Below, piece after piece: positions 26,461-35,372 of a DNA stretch of 64,000 bases (position 1 is the stretch's first letter; each line of letters opens with the position of its first letter). Below the pieces are notes generated by a model. It saw only the letters and a program-made list of their open reading frames with translations. It ran no database searches and was not told where the DNA came from. The translations under genes and the position numbers were made by a program. Source of the DNA: Pedobacter sp. PF22-3 (lineage in GTDB: Bacteria > Bacteroidota > Bacteroidia > Sphingobacteriales > Sphingobacteriaceae); contig NZ_JAPIVP010000001.1 of assembly GCF_026239555.1 (NCBI RefSeq), forward strand, positions 620,001 through 684,000, read 5' to 3'.

Positions 26461-27402
26461 ATGTTGTCAAAAAACCAAGAGCTTTCTACCCTACAAAAAA
26501 AGGAAACATTAGAAGATTTTTATAATAAACTAAAAATCACCAGGCCTGAAATTCCTACGCCAAGTTTAGGAATGATTAATGATATTGGGCATTTTAATGT
26601 TTTTAACAGAGGTAACGTTTGTACTAATGTACCCTCTGCTTTTAGCCGGAGAGATTTTTACAAAATTTCGTTAATTATTGGGAATGGAATCTTGCATTAC
26701 CCTGATGCACAAATCGAAATTAAAGAAAGGGCATTACTGTTTACAAATCCGAATATTCCCTATTCATGGGAAAGTACATCGCCAAAACCTGCCGGTTTCT
26801 TTTGTTTATTTACCGAAAATTTTATCCATAACCGTAATGAAACCCTGCGCGATTCTTTGTTGTGGCGCATAAACGATAGTCCGGTCATTCATATCGATGA
26901 AGAACAGGAAGTAACATTAAAGGACATTTTCAGTAAAATGATGAAAGAAATGGATGGTGATTACATCCATAAGTATGATCTGTTAAGAAACTACGTTCAG
27001 CTTATTGTTCATGAAGCATTAAAGGTTAAACCTCAGGATATTATTTTTAAACAGAATAATGCATCGGTACGTTTAACATCATTGTTTCTCGAATTATTGG
27101 AAAGGCAGTTCCCAATTGGCTCTACGGAACATATTTTGGAGCTAAAAACTGCGCACGACTTTGCTTTGCGTCTGCTGGTGCATGTAAATCATTTAAACCA
27201 TGCGGTAAAAGAAGTAACGGGCAAAACCACTTCCGAACATATTTCGAGAAGAATAGCTACAGAGGCAGTGGCTTTGCTTAAACATACCGAATGGAATATT
27301 GCCCAGATTGCTTACTGTTTAGGTTTTGAGTACCCAGCCAATTTCAATATATTTTTTAAACGCCAGATGCAGTGTACACCGAAAGGTTTTAGGGCAAATT
27401 AG
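26461..27402 (+). CDS. AraC family transcriptional regulator
   Basis: 313 residues. The N-terminal portion (about 40-160) is a cupin-like sensory domain (ISLIIGNGILHYPDAQIEIKERALLFTNPNIPYSWES). The C-terminal AraC double helix-turn-helix is at about 215-312, with NHAVKEVTGKTTSEHISRRIATEAVALLK and NIAQIAYCLGFEYPANFNIFFKRQMQCTPKGFR. It follows the efflux adaptor by 26 bp, so it is probably the last gene of that operon and its local regulator, though the ligand is unknown. Confidence 0.92.
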   Translation: MLSKNQELSTLQKKETLEDFYNKLKITRPEIPTPSLGMINDIGHFNVFNRGNVCTNVPSAFSRRDFYKISLIIGNGILHYPDAQIEIKERALLFTNPNIPYSWESTSPKPAGFFCLFTENFIHNRNETLRDSLLWRINDSPVIHIDEEQEVTLKDIFSKMMKEMDGDYIHKYDLLRNYVQLIVHEALKVKPQDIIFKQNNASVRLTSLFLELLERQFPIGSTEHILELKTAHDFALRLLVHVNHLNHAVKEVTGKTTSEHISRRIATEAVALLKHTEWNIAQIAYCLGFEYPANFNIFFKRQMQCTPKGFRAN

Positions 27403-27709
27403 TTGTAACCGATTCTAATAAAGACAGCTCGTCACCCTGAATTTATTTCTGGGTCTTATTCTTAACAATCTAATGATTTCCGCTAACGCTCGTTTCTAAC
27501 GAGCGTTGAATAGTATATCGTTTACAACGATAAAATCGAGTAACTATTTATGTACTCGTTTGGAAACGAGCGCAAGTATGAAAAATCTAATTTTATAGAT
27601 TTAGCTTCGCTGAGCTTTCGGGTTCTCGACTGCGTTGCACTCCTCTCTAAATGAAGACATTAGGTATGTTCAAAGGGTTTTTGTTTCAATGCATTGTTAT
27701 TTTATCATT
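27403..27709. other. Intergenic full of short repeats
   Basis: The triple-hairpin element (27481-27580) lies here, preceded by a fragment resembling the GTCATCCTGAA intergenic repeats (27432-27452) and followed by CTTCGCTGAGC-like remnants near 27605-27645. There is no gene. It separates the AraC regulator from the 3' end of the ABC/M1 gene. Confidence 0.6.
27481..27580. repeat. Triple-hairpin element, copy 1 (copy 2 at 57038-57136)
   Basis: Three small palindromes occur in a row: GCTCGTT/AACGAGC with a 3-nt loop, ATCGTT/AACGAT with a 3-nt loop, and CTCGTTT/AAACGAG with a 2-nt loop. The whole 100 bp aligns to 57038-57136 in the same orientation with roughly nine in ten positions equal by eye. 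It has no coding capacity and looks like a REP/MITE-type dispersed unit. Confidence 0.8.
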
Positions 27710-30700
27710 TTATTTTACCACCCAAATATTATTGCTTCTATCCACATCTAACAAATATCCATAAGGATCAATTGCTATTGTTTTTGGTTTATGGTTAACT
27801 ACAATCGACAGCCTGGTCTTATTTTGCCCGATGTGATGCTTTTGATAATAAACCGGTTTTGTATTTGTATCCCAGTCACTTTCCAAATGATCAAAACAGG
27901 CTAAATCTATATCAAGATCAGGTAATTGCTTACCGCCATCACTTATTCTTTCAGTAGAAATTTCCAGGTCAACGCTATATTTTCCATCATTCAAGGCTTT
28001 ACAACGAATCAATTCGATCCCCAGATCGTAAGTCACTACCTCATTAAAACAATCGATGATAAACTTTTTGTCTTTAGGAAGCGCCTGCTTTAAAAGTAAG
28101 TTTACGAGATCGGTAGCTGTTGCTTTAGGCTTAGGGTATTTATGCGCTACAATCAGTTGATGCAGTATTGCGTTAAATTTTTGTTCCCCTATCGTCTCTT
28201 TTAAGGCATACATCATCAATCCACCCTTTTGGTAATGTACATAAGGCTGATCTAAAGTTTTGGCGAGAGGCAATTCTTTTTTATCATTATTCCGGTTCAA
28301 AAAGTAGAGGTCGTTATCGTAAGAGAGGTATTTTTTCAAATACATTTTGCCAAAAGTATTTTCAATCAATACATTTTCGGTGTATTTAGCCAACGATTCA
28401 GTGAGCATGGCATAACCTGCACCATCTGCTGGAGCCATTATGTTTGCCCACCATTGATGTGCCGTTTCATGAGCGGCAATGGCATAGCTTTGATTAATAC
28501 TGTTGTTCTGGCTATAATTTCCTAAAAAACTAATACGTTCTGCGCTAAAAACTATTCCAGGATAAGCTGTTGCTGCCCCCCTGTATTGCGGTATTTCGGC
28601 GATAGCGAATTGTTTAAGTGGATAATTTGCGAAATTTTTATTGCCATAGTTCAGCGCATCCTTAACACCTTCAAAAATACTTTTCAGGTTATACTCCTGT
28701 CCTGGTTGATAATAAACACGAACATTTATGCCCTTATGTTTCTCGTTTTTGACTACATATTTTGCACTGCTCAGTGCAAACATAAAATTAATCGGAGCAG
28801 CAGTTTTGTATTTAAAGTATTGCCGGTTATTGGCTCGCCAAATCTTCTGCAAGTCTCCAACAGTAATCACCTGTTGATCGACAGTGGTAGAAATAGTTGT
28901 TTCAAAGTTCACCAGATGGTACGTATTGTTGAATGGTGGCTTTGTGGCAACTTTAGGCAGACCTGCTTTTTTCCGTTCCTGCTGATCATCACTTTCAAAG
29001 TTATAACAGTAACCCAACTGCGGAATAAATTTCTCCAGTTCGATATAAGTACCGTTCTCCACGATCGAATTCTCCGTATCGAAAGTTGTAAATCCGTTCC
29101 TAATGACTTCAATAGAAAAATTCATTACGATTTCTTGATCGGGCTGTAATGGCGTCTTTAAAATCAGAAACTGTTGGCTAAAAACTTCATCCCTTTCATC
29201 ACTTTTAATTTCACTAATGTTTACGGAAAATGAATATACAGCGGGGCTAACAGAAGTCCAGATTTTGGTAATTGGCTCATTTGTTTCATTTTTAAGCAAG
29301 TACGTTCCCTTAACGGTATATTTTCCTTCGCCTGGATATAAATCAACGTTGGTTTTAACGGCTTTAATAACAGGCTGAGGGAGATTTGCCCATGATTTAT
29401 ATTTTTGCTCATAAGCCAGGCGCCAATTTAATTGGGACTGTTTATTTTTATATTTCCCAATGCTATTCGTTTGATGGTAAATAAATGCAGCACAGGAAAT
29501 CCAGATCAATAATGCTGGTGCTATAATCCATTGATATTGCTTCAAAGCCACAACCATTGATTTGAATCTCGGTTTAATCTTTATTTCAACTAAACGCTGC
29601 CATAATCCAATGGTTAACACAGCAATAACAGTTGTAAAGGCCAACCAGTAAAGCATATACCAGTTAAAAGCTGTGGTATAATATCCAAAACCATTAAAAT
29701 AAGAATGTTGGAGATCTGGAACAGTAGCAAAGCGGAACAGATAATGCGATATCCCAAACCTTTCCGCAAAAGAAATCAGAAAAATAACCAACATGCTTAA
29801 TACCATACCGAGGTATTTATTAACACTCAGATTCTGGATAAATAAAATCAACACCACAAAAAGCAACATCGGGAAAGCACTGTAATAATATAAAGTTAGA
29901 TATAAAGGCAATTCGATGTGGAAATAACCGTGGCTAACCTGTAAAACAATTCCAATAAAGATATTTAATGTAACAAGGATAAAAACCAAAGTAAACAAGC
30001 TGAAACTTTTAGCCATCCATAACGCAGCATTTCGGACAGGGGTGCTATAAATTAATGCATGTATATTAGCCGTTTTCTCCCTGCTGATGGTTTCTGCAGC
30101 ATAAAATACAATCAGGATCAATCCAAATTTCATCGAACGCATTTCTTCTATAATAATGCCAGTTGCCGGATAACTATGAATGCCATAAATGCCGCTAAAT
30201 AGTCTATCTTTTAACTCTATGCCAAACAAAAATACCCACAGCAACAGCATAACCATGATGGGTATATTTTTAAACAGGAAGATCATTTCTAATTTTAACT
30301 GGGCTTTAAAGGTCCTGAAATAATAAGACATACCACTTGGTAAAACCATTAAAGTACGATAGGAAATCAAAGCCGTATACGCTGTTTTAGCTGTTTTAAT
30401 CTTTAATTGTTGCTGTTGCGTTAGCCTAAAATTGAATAAGCGATAGCTCATCAAGATTAGCAGACTTGTAGAAGAAGTCCACAGGATCCTGTTGAGTAAA
30501 AGTATACCTTCAAAAGGAAATAACTGTTGATTACGCTGTAGATTAGTCCATGTTCTGGTTTCGCCAAAAAACGAAGCCAAAGCAAAAGGGTCTAAAAGAA
30601 TCGGCAAAATATCAGCACTCCCTGCTTTCATTGTGGAGGTGGCCAATAAAGGAGAATTGCCAAATATGGAAGCCAGCAGGTATAAAATGTAAATCAACAC

Positions 30701-31228
30701 ACCAACTACATAAATGGCCCTTACACTTTTGGTTAATATGGCAGTACAAAATAAGGTTCCTGCTGAAAATAGCACATTTGGCAAGGCAAAAACTAAAAGC
30801 GGTTGTAAATAGTAACTCATTTGAAAGACGCCCAAGCGATCTTCGTCAATAAAAAAAGAACCTGCAAAAATCCCCAGCGCTACCAGCAACAATAAGCTAA
30901 AAACTGTGATGATCAAGCCCAGCAACCTTACACCAAAATAGGGCAACTTTTTAATTGATGTGGTAAAAACAACTGCTTCCATTTTAAACATACTATCTCG
31001 AAGCACCACGTTCGCACTAAATAATGTAGCTGAAAAGATGGAGAAGAGCGAGAGCAGGGCGATGATATTGGTGATAACATAAGGTGAATTTTTATGCACC
31101 TCTGCTGAGCCAAAGCCGCCATTTACTGCACAAAAATAGCCCAGTATAAAAAATAAAAGTGCTGCAGCTTTAAACGATATCTGCCCGAAATGATATTTCA
31201 GCTCAAATTTTAGTAAATCTGGTATCAT
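27710..31228 (-). CDS. ABC transporter permease fused to an M1-family aminopeptidase
   Basis: 1172 residues. The first half (about 1-580) is an ABC-2-type membrane region of two six-helix bundles, opening with a cytoplasmic MIPDLLKFELKYHFGQISFK. After a last helix near 555-575 comes an M1 gluzincin domain (about 600-1172), probably outside the membrane. The zinc motif is HETAHQWW at 920-927, with the third ligand E944 in AMLTESLA; the spacing matches the ABC-linked M1 subfamily. A candidate catalytic tyrosine is in VHYQKGGLMMYAL near 999. It overlaps the ATPase gene by 4 bp (ATGA), which shows coupling. It would be an exporter or membrane-embedded peptidase; substrate unknown. Confidence 0.9.
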   Translation of the reverse strand: MIPDLLKFELKYHFGQISFKAAALLFFILGYFCAVNGGFGSAEVHKNSPYVITNIIALLSLFSIFSATLFSANVVLRDSMFKMEAVVFTTSIKKLPYFGVRLLGLIITVFSLLLLVALGIFAGSFFIDEDRLGVFQMSYYLQPLLVFALPNVLFSAGTLFCTAILTKSVRAIYVVGVLIYILYLLASIFGNSPLLATSTMKAGSADILPILLDPFALASFFGETRTWTNLQRNQQLFPFEGILLLNRILWTSSTSLLILMSYRLFNFRLTQQQQLKIKTAKTAYTALISYRTLMVLPSGMSYYFRTFKAQLKLEMIFLFKNIPIMVMLLLWVFLFGIELKDRLFSGIYGIHSYPATGIIIEEMRSMKFGLILIVFYAAETISREKTANIHALIYSTPVRNAALWMAKSFSLFTLVFILVTLNIFIGIVLQVSHGYFHIELPLYLTLYYYSAFPMLLFVVLILFIQNLSVNKYLGMVLSMLVIFLISFAERFGISHYLFRFATVPDLQHSYFNGFGYYTTAFNWYMLYWLAFTTVIAVLTIGLWQRLVEIKIKPRFKSMVVALKQYQWIIAPALLIWISCAAFIYHQTNSIGKYKNKQSQLNWRLAYEQKYKSWANLPQPVIKAVKTNVDLYPGEGKYTVKGTYLLKNETNEPITKIWTSVSPAVYSFSVNISEIKSDERDEVFSQQFLILKTPLQPDQEIVMNFSIEVIRNGFTTFDTENSIVENGTYIELEKFIPQLGYCYNFESDDQQERKKAGLPKVATKPPFNNTYHLVNFETTISTTVDQQVITVGDLQKIWRANNRQYFKYKTAAPINFMFALSSAKYVVKNEKHKGINVRVYYQPGQEYNLKSIFEGVKDALNYGNKNFANYPLKQFAIAEIPQYRGAATAYPGIVFSAERISFLGNYSQNNSINQSYAIAAHETAHQWWANIMAPADGAGYAMLTESLAKYTENVLIENTFGKMYLKKYLSYDNDLYFLNRNNDKKELPLAKTLDQPYVHYQKGGLMMYALKETIGEQKFNAILHQLIVAHKYPKPKATATDLVNLLLKQALPKDKKFIIDCFNEVVTYDLGIELIRCKALNDGKYSVDLEISTERISDGGKQLPDLDIDLACFDHLESDWDTNTKPVYYQKHHIGQNKTRLSIVVNHKPKTIAIDPYGYLLDVDRSNNIWVVK

Positions 31229-32124
31229 CTTTTTGCCTCCATGTTTAAATTCACTACGCCAGATAATGAAGAAAAATAAACCTCTTCCAAACCTGGGTAA
31301 ACGGATTTGAAACCTACTGCGGGTAATTGATCTGCCAGAACAAACACGTGTAACTTACCCGAAATAACTTTAGTAGAAATAACATTAAAAATGGATGAAT
31401 ATTGAGCCAGCTCTACCTTATCAATTGCCTTTCGCCAGATTTTTCCATCTAATTTTTCGATCAGTTCTGAAGGTTTACCTTGTAAAATCAATTTTCCATT
31501 AGCCATCACTGCCATTTCAGCACAGAGGTCATTCACGTCCTCCACAATATGCGTAGACAGGATCAACACCCGATTGGCGCCAATTTCACTCAACAGATCG
31601 TGGAACCTGTTCCTTTCCTGTGGATCAAGCCCTGCGGTGGGCTCATCAACAATAATCAACTGCGGGTTACCCAATAAAGCCTGTGCAATTCCGAAACGCT
31701 GCCGCATACCACCAGAAAAAGTACTGACAGCTCTCTTCCTAACTTCAAATAAATTGGTCTGTTGCAGCAATGAAGTCACCTGTTCCTCTCGTTCACTCTT
31801 ATTTTGCAGTCCTTTTAAAATCGCAAGATGATTTAATAAATCTACAGCTGAAATGTTAGGATACACACCAAAATCCTGTGGCAGATACCCCAATTTGTTG
31901 CGCATCTCCTGCGGATTCTGCAACACATCATTTCCATCAAAATGAACGCAACCGGCATCTGGCAGTTGTAGCGTAGCAAGCGTACGCATAAGTGAAGATT
32001 TACCAGCTCCATTAGGGCCCAACAAACCAAACATTCCATTTGCAATATTTAGCGTAACATCATCAAGAGCCTTTACCCCATTTTGATAAGATTTTGTAAG
32101 TTGCTGTATTTTAAGTCGTACCAT
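31225..32124 (-). CDS. ABC transporter ATP-binding protein partner of the permease-peptidase
   Basis: 299 residues. Walker A is GPNGAGKSS near residues 36-44, the Q-loop is in LGYLPQDFGVYP, the signature is FSGGMRQRFGIAQAL near 137-151, Walker B is LIIVDEPTAGLD near 158-169 and the H-loop is in ILSTHIVED. It powers the ABC-2 permease encoded by the overlapping gene downstream. The C-terminal 80 residues are a small accessory domain seen in exporters of this class. It is the first gene of a two-gene operon that diverges from the LytS/LytTR genes across a 320-bp region with paired direct repeats. Confidence 0.93.
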   Translation of the reverse strand: MVRLKIQQLTKSYQNGVKALDDVTLNIANGMFGLLGPNGAGKSSLMRTLATLQLPDAGCVHFDGNDVLQNPQEMRNKLGYLPQDFGVYPNISAVDLLNHLAILKGLQNKSEREEQVTSLLQQTNLFEVRKRAVSTFSGGMRQRFGIAQALLGNPQLIIVDEPTAGLDPQERNRFHDLLSEIGANRVLILSTHIVEDVNDLCAEMAVMANGKLILQGKPSELIEKLDGKIWRKAIDKVELAQYSSIFNVISTKVISGKLHVFVLADQLPAVGFKSVYPGLEEVYFSSLSGVVNLNMEAKR

Positions 32125-32180
32125 ATCAAATAATTAAGATGGCCGCAAATTAGACTGATGAAACCAGTCTGTTAAATTTA
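32125..32180. other. Leader of the ABC/M1 operon
   Basis: The minus strand reads TAATTTG close to a -7 element (complement near 32145) and carries a small dyad AGACTG/CAGTCT at about 32152-32170. Both are weak evidence for a promoter or leader hairpin. Confidence 0.3.
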
Positions 32181-32265
32181 AGTGACAAAGGAAGCAGAAA
32201 TGATGATGAAAGGAATAATGAACAGCGATGCGCCTTTCATCATGAAAAATATGCCTTTCATCATC
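32181..32265. promoter_or_regulatory. Candidate divergent operator with two direct-repeat pairs
   Basis: On the plus strand CCTTTCATCAT occurs at 32233 and 32254, 21 bp apart. On the minus strand CCTTTCATCAT starts at 32213 and CCTTTGTCACT at 32191, 22 bp apart. LytTR-type regulators are known to bind pairs of short direct repeats spaced about two helical turns, so the adjacent LytTR response regulator is the natural candidate. A TATATTTT sequence follows the plus-strand pair as a possible -7 element. No protein binding has been shown. Confidence 0.55.
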
Positions 32266-32316
32266 TATATTTTAAACAACCTGCAAAGTTTCTTAATTTT
32301 AAAGAATGGAAAAATT

Positions 32317-32393
32317 GGTCTGTGGGGACACAGACCACGGCGATGGAAAGATTAAAAAAATATTATCGCATCGGTTCGTGTCTCCACGAACCG
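32317..32393. repeat. Paired palindromes GGTCTGTG/CACAGACC and CGGTTCGTG/CACGAACCG
   Basis: Two hairpins (32317-32336 and 32372-32393) have centres GTGGGGACAC and GTGTCTCCAC, which are reverse complements of each other with one mismatch. They are thus inverted copies of one palindromic family. They lie in the leader of the sensor kinase gene. Confidence 0.6.
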
Positions 32394-32444
32394 AAATAAT
32401 AATACGAGTGTGGCATGTGAACTCACGGATACATTAAATACGAA

Positions 32445-33941
32445 ATGCTTAGTACAAAAAAATTCAGCTACAATTATAAGTACCAGGACTTTTTCATATT
32501 TCTTGGCCTGTTGTTGTGGATAGCTATATTTAATACTTACAACTTAACCAGCAAAATTTGGCTTAACTATGTCAGCTGCATTTTGGGATTAGGTTTTTGT
32601 TTACTTCCTATTCTCGTTTTTTCCTTTCTTAAAGTCAGACTAAAAAACGTCTTAACTCGAAATCGATACGTTACCTACTGGTGCACTTGCTTCTTCATCC
32701 TGCTTCCGCTTTTTACTGATCTTGCATTTTACCTGCAAATTGCTAAGCTTGACCATACTGTTTTTATTTCAACTGCTTTGGCGGCAACTTCCCTCGAAAT
32801 GATGTTGATTGCCAATCAGTATTACCAGAAAAAAGTGCAGCACATTAAATGGATCAAAAAAATTGGCCTGGAGCATGCAGTACTCATCACCATTATTTTA
32901 CTTGCTGCAACCATTTCCATAATGGCTGTTTCAAGTTCAGACAACCCCATTTACCAAAGAAATGGTTTCCGTTTAGTAGGTTTTGAATTCAACTTAAAAG
33001 CACTTTGGTTTAATATTGGAACGTTTTTCGGCTTCTTTTTGCAATTTCTGATTATGTACTTATGCGGATACCTGCTTTTTCTGATCAATAGCCGTTTACT
33101 GGTATCTAAAATCCTCAAAGAAAAAGGACTGCTAATTTATCTGTTAGCACTTTCTACTACCATTGCATTGCTGTACCCCCTATTGGCTCAATTATTAATT
33201 TCACTACCCATTAATACGGTTTTCGGTCGGAGCATTTTCGAAACCAATCCATTCGAGCTTGAAAATGCATTTGGCGCCTTTGCCATTATGCTCATCAGTT
33301 TGCCGGTAGTTCTGGCACTGCAATGGGGCAAACAGAACAACAAAATCCTTTCTTTAGAGAAGGAAAAATCGCAACATGAACTCGATTTATTAAAACAACA
33401 ACTTAATCCTCATTTTTTCTTTAATACGTTGAACAACCTTTATGCTTTGAGTCTCCAAAAATCGGATAAAACACCCGAAAGTATCCTGCAGTTATCTGAA
33501 TTGATGCGCTACACCATATATAAAGGCCAGGAAAAAACAGTTAAACTTTCGCAGGAAATTGATTATGTTAATGATTACATTCAATTGCAACAAATCCGCT
33601 TGCGGAAAACGTTGCACTTTGAGTTTGATCAACAGGTTGAAAACGATCAGATTGATATTGCCCCGCTATTGCTCATCGTTTTTATCGAAAATGCCTTTAA
33701 ACATGGGATAGAACCTGCGGAAGATGCCGCCACGTTAAAGCTTTCATTAATTACGACCGACGATTTACTCAGTTTCAAATGTGAAAATTCCTTCGATCCT
33801 GAAGAATTAAACAAGACTAGAGGAATTGGCCTCGATAACCTTAAAAAAAGGCTTGAATTGCTTTATCCTAACCGTTACACATTGCATATCACCACAATTG
33901 GTAATATCTTTAAGGCAGAACTTAAACTCCAGCTAACATGA
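32445..33941 (+). CDS. LytS/YehU-type sensor histidine kinase
   Basis: 498 residues. About eight hydrophobic segments cover residues 12-300, and a coiled-coil-like link (EKEKSQHELDLLKQQ) follows. The His_kinase domain PF06580 has the phosphoacceptor H323 in LNPHFFFNTLNNLY, and an ATPase region with FIENAFKHGIEPAE and GIGLDNLKKRLELLY. It senses an unknown signal, probably in the membrane, since no large periplasmic domain is present. Its stop overlaps the start of the response regulator (ATGA at 33938), so the pair is translated together. Confidence 0.93.
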   Translation: MLSTKKFSYNYKYQDFFIFLGLLLWIAIFNTYNLTSKIWLNYVSCILGLGFCLLPILVFSFLKVRLKNVLTRNRYVTYWCTCFFILLPLFTDLAFYLQIAKLDHTVFISTALAATSLEMMLIANQYYQKKVQHIKWIKKIGLEHAVLITIILLAATISIMAVSSSDNPIYQRNGFRLVGFEFNLKALWFNIGTFFGFFLQFLIMYLCGYLLFLINSRLLVSKILKEKGLLIYLLALSTTIALLYPLLAQLLISLPINTVFGRSIFETNPFELENAFGAFAIMLISLPVVLALQWGKQNNKILSLEKEKSQHELDLLKQQLNPHFFFNTLNNLYALSLQKSDKTPESILQLSELMRYTIYKGQEKTVKLSQEIDYVNDYIQLQQIRLRKTLHFEFDQQVENDQIDIAPLLLIVFIENAFKHGIEPAEDAATLKLSLITTDDLLSFKCENSFDPEELNKTRGIGLDNLKKRLELLYPNRYTLHITTIGNIFKAELKLQLT

Positions 33942-34663
33942 GCTTACGTTGTTTAATAGTAGATGATGAACCGCTTGCACATGGTGTAATTACTGAATAT
34001 GCAAAAGATATTCCTTTTATTAACATCGTTGGCAATTGTTATCGTGCTACGGCAGCATTAGATTTTTTAAGTAAACAACCAGTGGATTTAATTTTCCTAG
34101 ATATCCGGATGCCAAAATTAAATGGTTTGGATTTTTTAAGGACTTTAGCGCATAAACCTCTTGTAATTATAACCTCTGCATACGAAGAATACGCTTTATC
34201 AGGTTTTGATCTGGCCGTTTGCGATTATCTTTTAAAACCCTTCAGGCTCGATCGTTTTTTAAAAGCGGTTAACCGTGCACTTGAATTGCACAACCTTAAA
34301 AAGCAAACAGCTACAACTAGTGAAATTGAAAAAATTCCGACTAAAAATAATGGACAAATCTCTCTTAAGGTTGATAAAAAGTACATCCTGATCAAAATAG
34401 ACGAAATACAATATCTGGAAAGCCTGGGTAATTATGTAAAAGTTTGGAAAAACGGTGATTTTCTGCTCACCCCCAGAACGTTGGCCAGTTTTGAAGACCA
34501 GTTGTCAACAGATTTCATCCGAATTCATAAATCTTTTATGCTTAACAAAAAATATGTCGATTATTTAGAGGGCAATACCATTGTGCTTAAAAATGGTCAG
34601 CAGGTACCTATTGGTAAAAATTTTAAGGGCACGATCAAACAGCTACTCAATATTGAAGATTAA
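33938..34663 (+). CDS. LytTR-family response regulator
   Basis: 241 residues. The receiver domain (1-120) has acidic DD at 9-10, phosphoacceptor D55 in LIFLDIRMPKLNG and the K of YLLKPFR. The LytTR DNA-binding domain is at about 140-240 (ILIKIDEIQYLESLGNYVKVW, FIRIHKSFMLNKKYVDYLEG). LytTR proteins bind direct repeats about two turns apart, and such repeats lie just upstream of this operon. It likely controls its own operon and the divergent ABC/M1 peptidase genes. It ends 3 bp before the convergent oxygenase gene. Confidence 0.94.
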   Translation: MSLRCLIVDDEPLAHGVITEYAKDIPFINIVGNCYRATAALDFLSKQPVDLIFLDIRMPKLNGLDFLRTLAHKPLVIITSAYEEYALSGFDLAVCDYLLKPFRLDRFLKAVNRALELHNLKKQTATTSEIEKIPTKNNGQISLKVDKKYILIKIDEIQYLESLGNYVKVWKNGDFLLTPRTLASFEDQLSTDFIRIHKSFMLNKKYVDYLEGNTIVLKNGQQVPIGKNFKGTIKQLLNIED

Positions 34664-34666
34664 CCA

Positions 34667-35260
34667 TTAACCGATCTTTAACCAACCCGTAATGCTCATC
34701 CGCTGTTTATGGGTGATGAGTACTTCATGTGCCAGGTCAGAACTTTTAAAGAAAACACTTTTACCGCTATCAGGTGAGATATTCTGTTCTTCATCAGCAC
34801 GATAAATGCGCAACTCACCGCCATCTTCTGTTTTCCAATCGGCATTTAAATACATAATCATCGAGTATTGCCTGCACCCGTTATGCTGGAACTGATCGAT
34901 ATGTTTTTTGTAAAAAGTACCTGGCTCGTATAGTGTATAATGAAATTCGTAACCAGTGATGCCGGTATAACAGGTACGGTTCAGATAAGCCACAAATCCG
35001 TCCATCAGATCGAAAAAATCATTTTCGTATTGATTTTCATGTTTTCTATCCAGCCAGTAAATCACATCACTCCTGATCCGCTTATCCTCATGAACAAGTA
35101 CATCATTCCCCACGCCGGCATTTAAAAACTTTTTATTTTCAAATAAGGCAATCAGGTTTTCTTTAAGGTGTGCAGATAAAGATGCACTTAAAAATCCCTC
35201 CGCAACACCAACTTTATTTTCGATAAAACTATCTATCAGGCAATCAAATATTTTTTCCAA
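34667..35260 (-). CDS. 2-oxoglutarate/Fe(II)-dependent oxygenase (prolyl-4-hydroxylase-like)
   Basis: 197 residues. The double-stranded beta-helix iron site is HIDQF (His and Asp of HxD, near residues 115-117) and the distal histidine in DLAHEVL near 180. The 2-oxoglutarate-binding arginine is in KQRMSITGWLKI. The YEPGTFYKKHIDQF and GGELRIY segments are characteristic of P4Hc-type hydroxylases. It would hydroxylate a protein or small substrate in the cytoplasm. The gene is convergent with the LytTR operon with 3 bp between stops. Confidence 0.9.
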   Translation of the reverse strand: MEKIFDCLIDSFIENKVGVAEGFLSASLSAHLKENLIALFENKKFLNAGVGNDVLVHEDKRIRSDVIYWLDRKHENQYENDFFDLMDGFVAYLNRTCYTGITGYEFHYTLYEPGTFYKKHIDQFQHNGCRQYSMIMYLNADWKTEDGGELRIYRADEEQNISPDSGKSVFFKSSDLAHEVLITHKQRMSITGWLKIG

Positions 35261-35372
35261 CTGATGGGTTTAATCTTAAAACAGCATGCCTAAGGTTTGT
35301 AAGGTAGTCTTATTTAATGACGAAGATGTCGATTTAAAAATTTATATTTAGTCCCCCAAAACCAATATCTCC

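Noticed and set aside
27481..27580. CRISPR array
   Set aside because: The dyads are different from each other, spaced irregularly and without spacers or cas genes; they are a palindromic repeat unit.
28586..29149. 187-residue plus-strand frame inside the ABC/M1 gene
   Set aside because: Shadow of the peptidase-encoding strand; no motif and unlikely composition.
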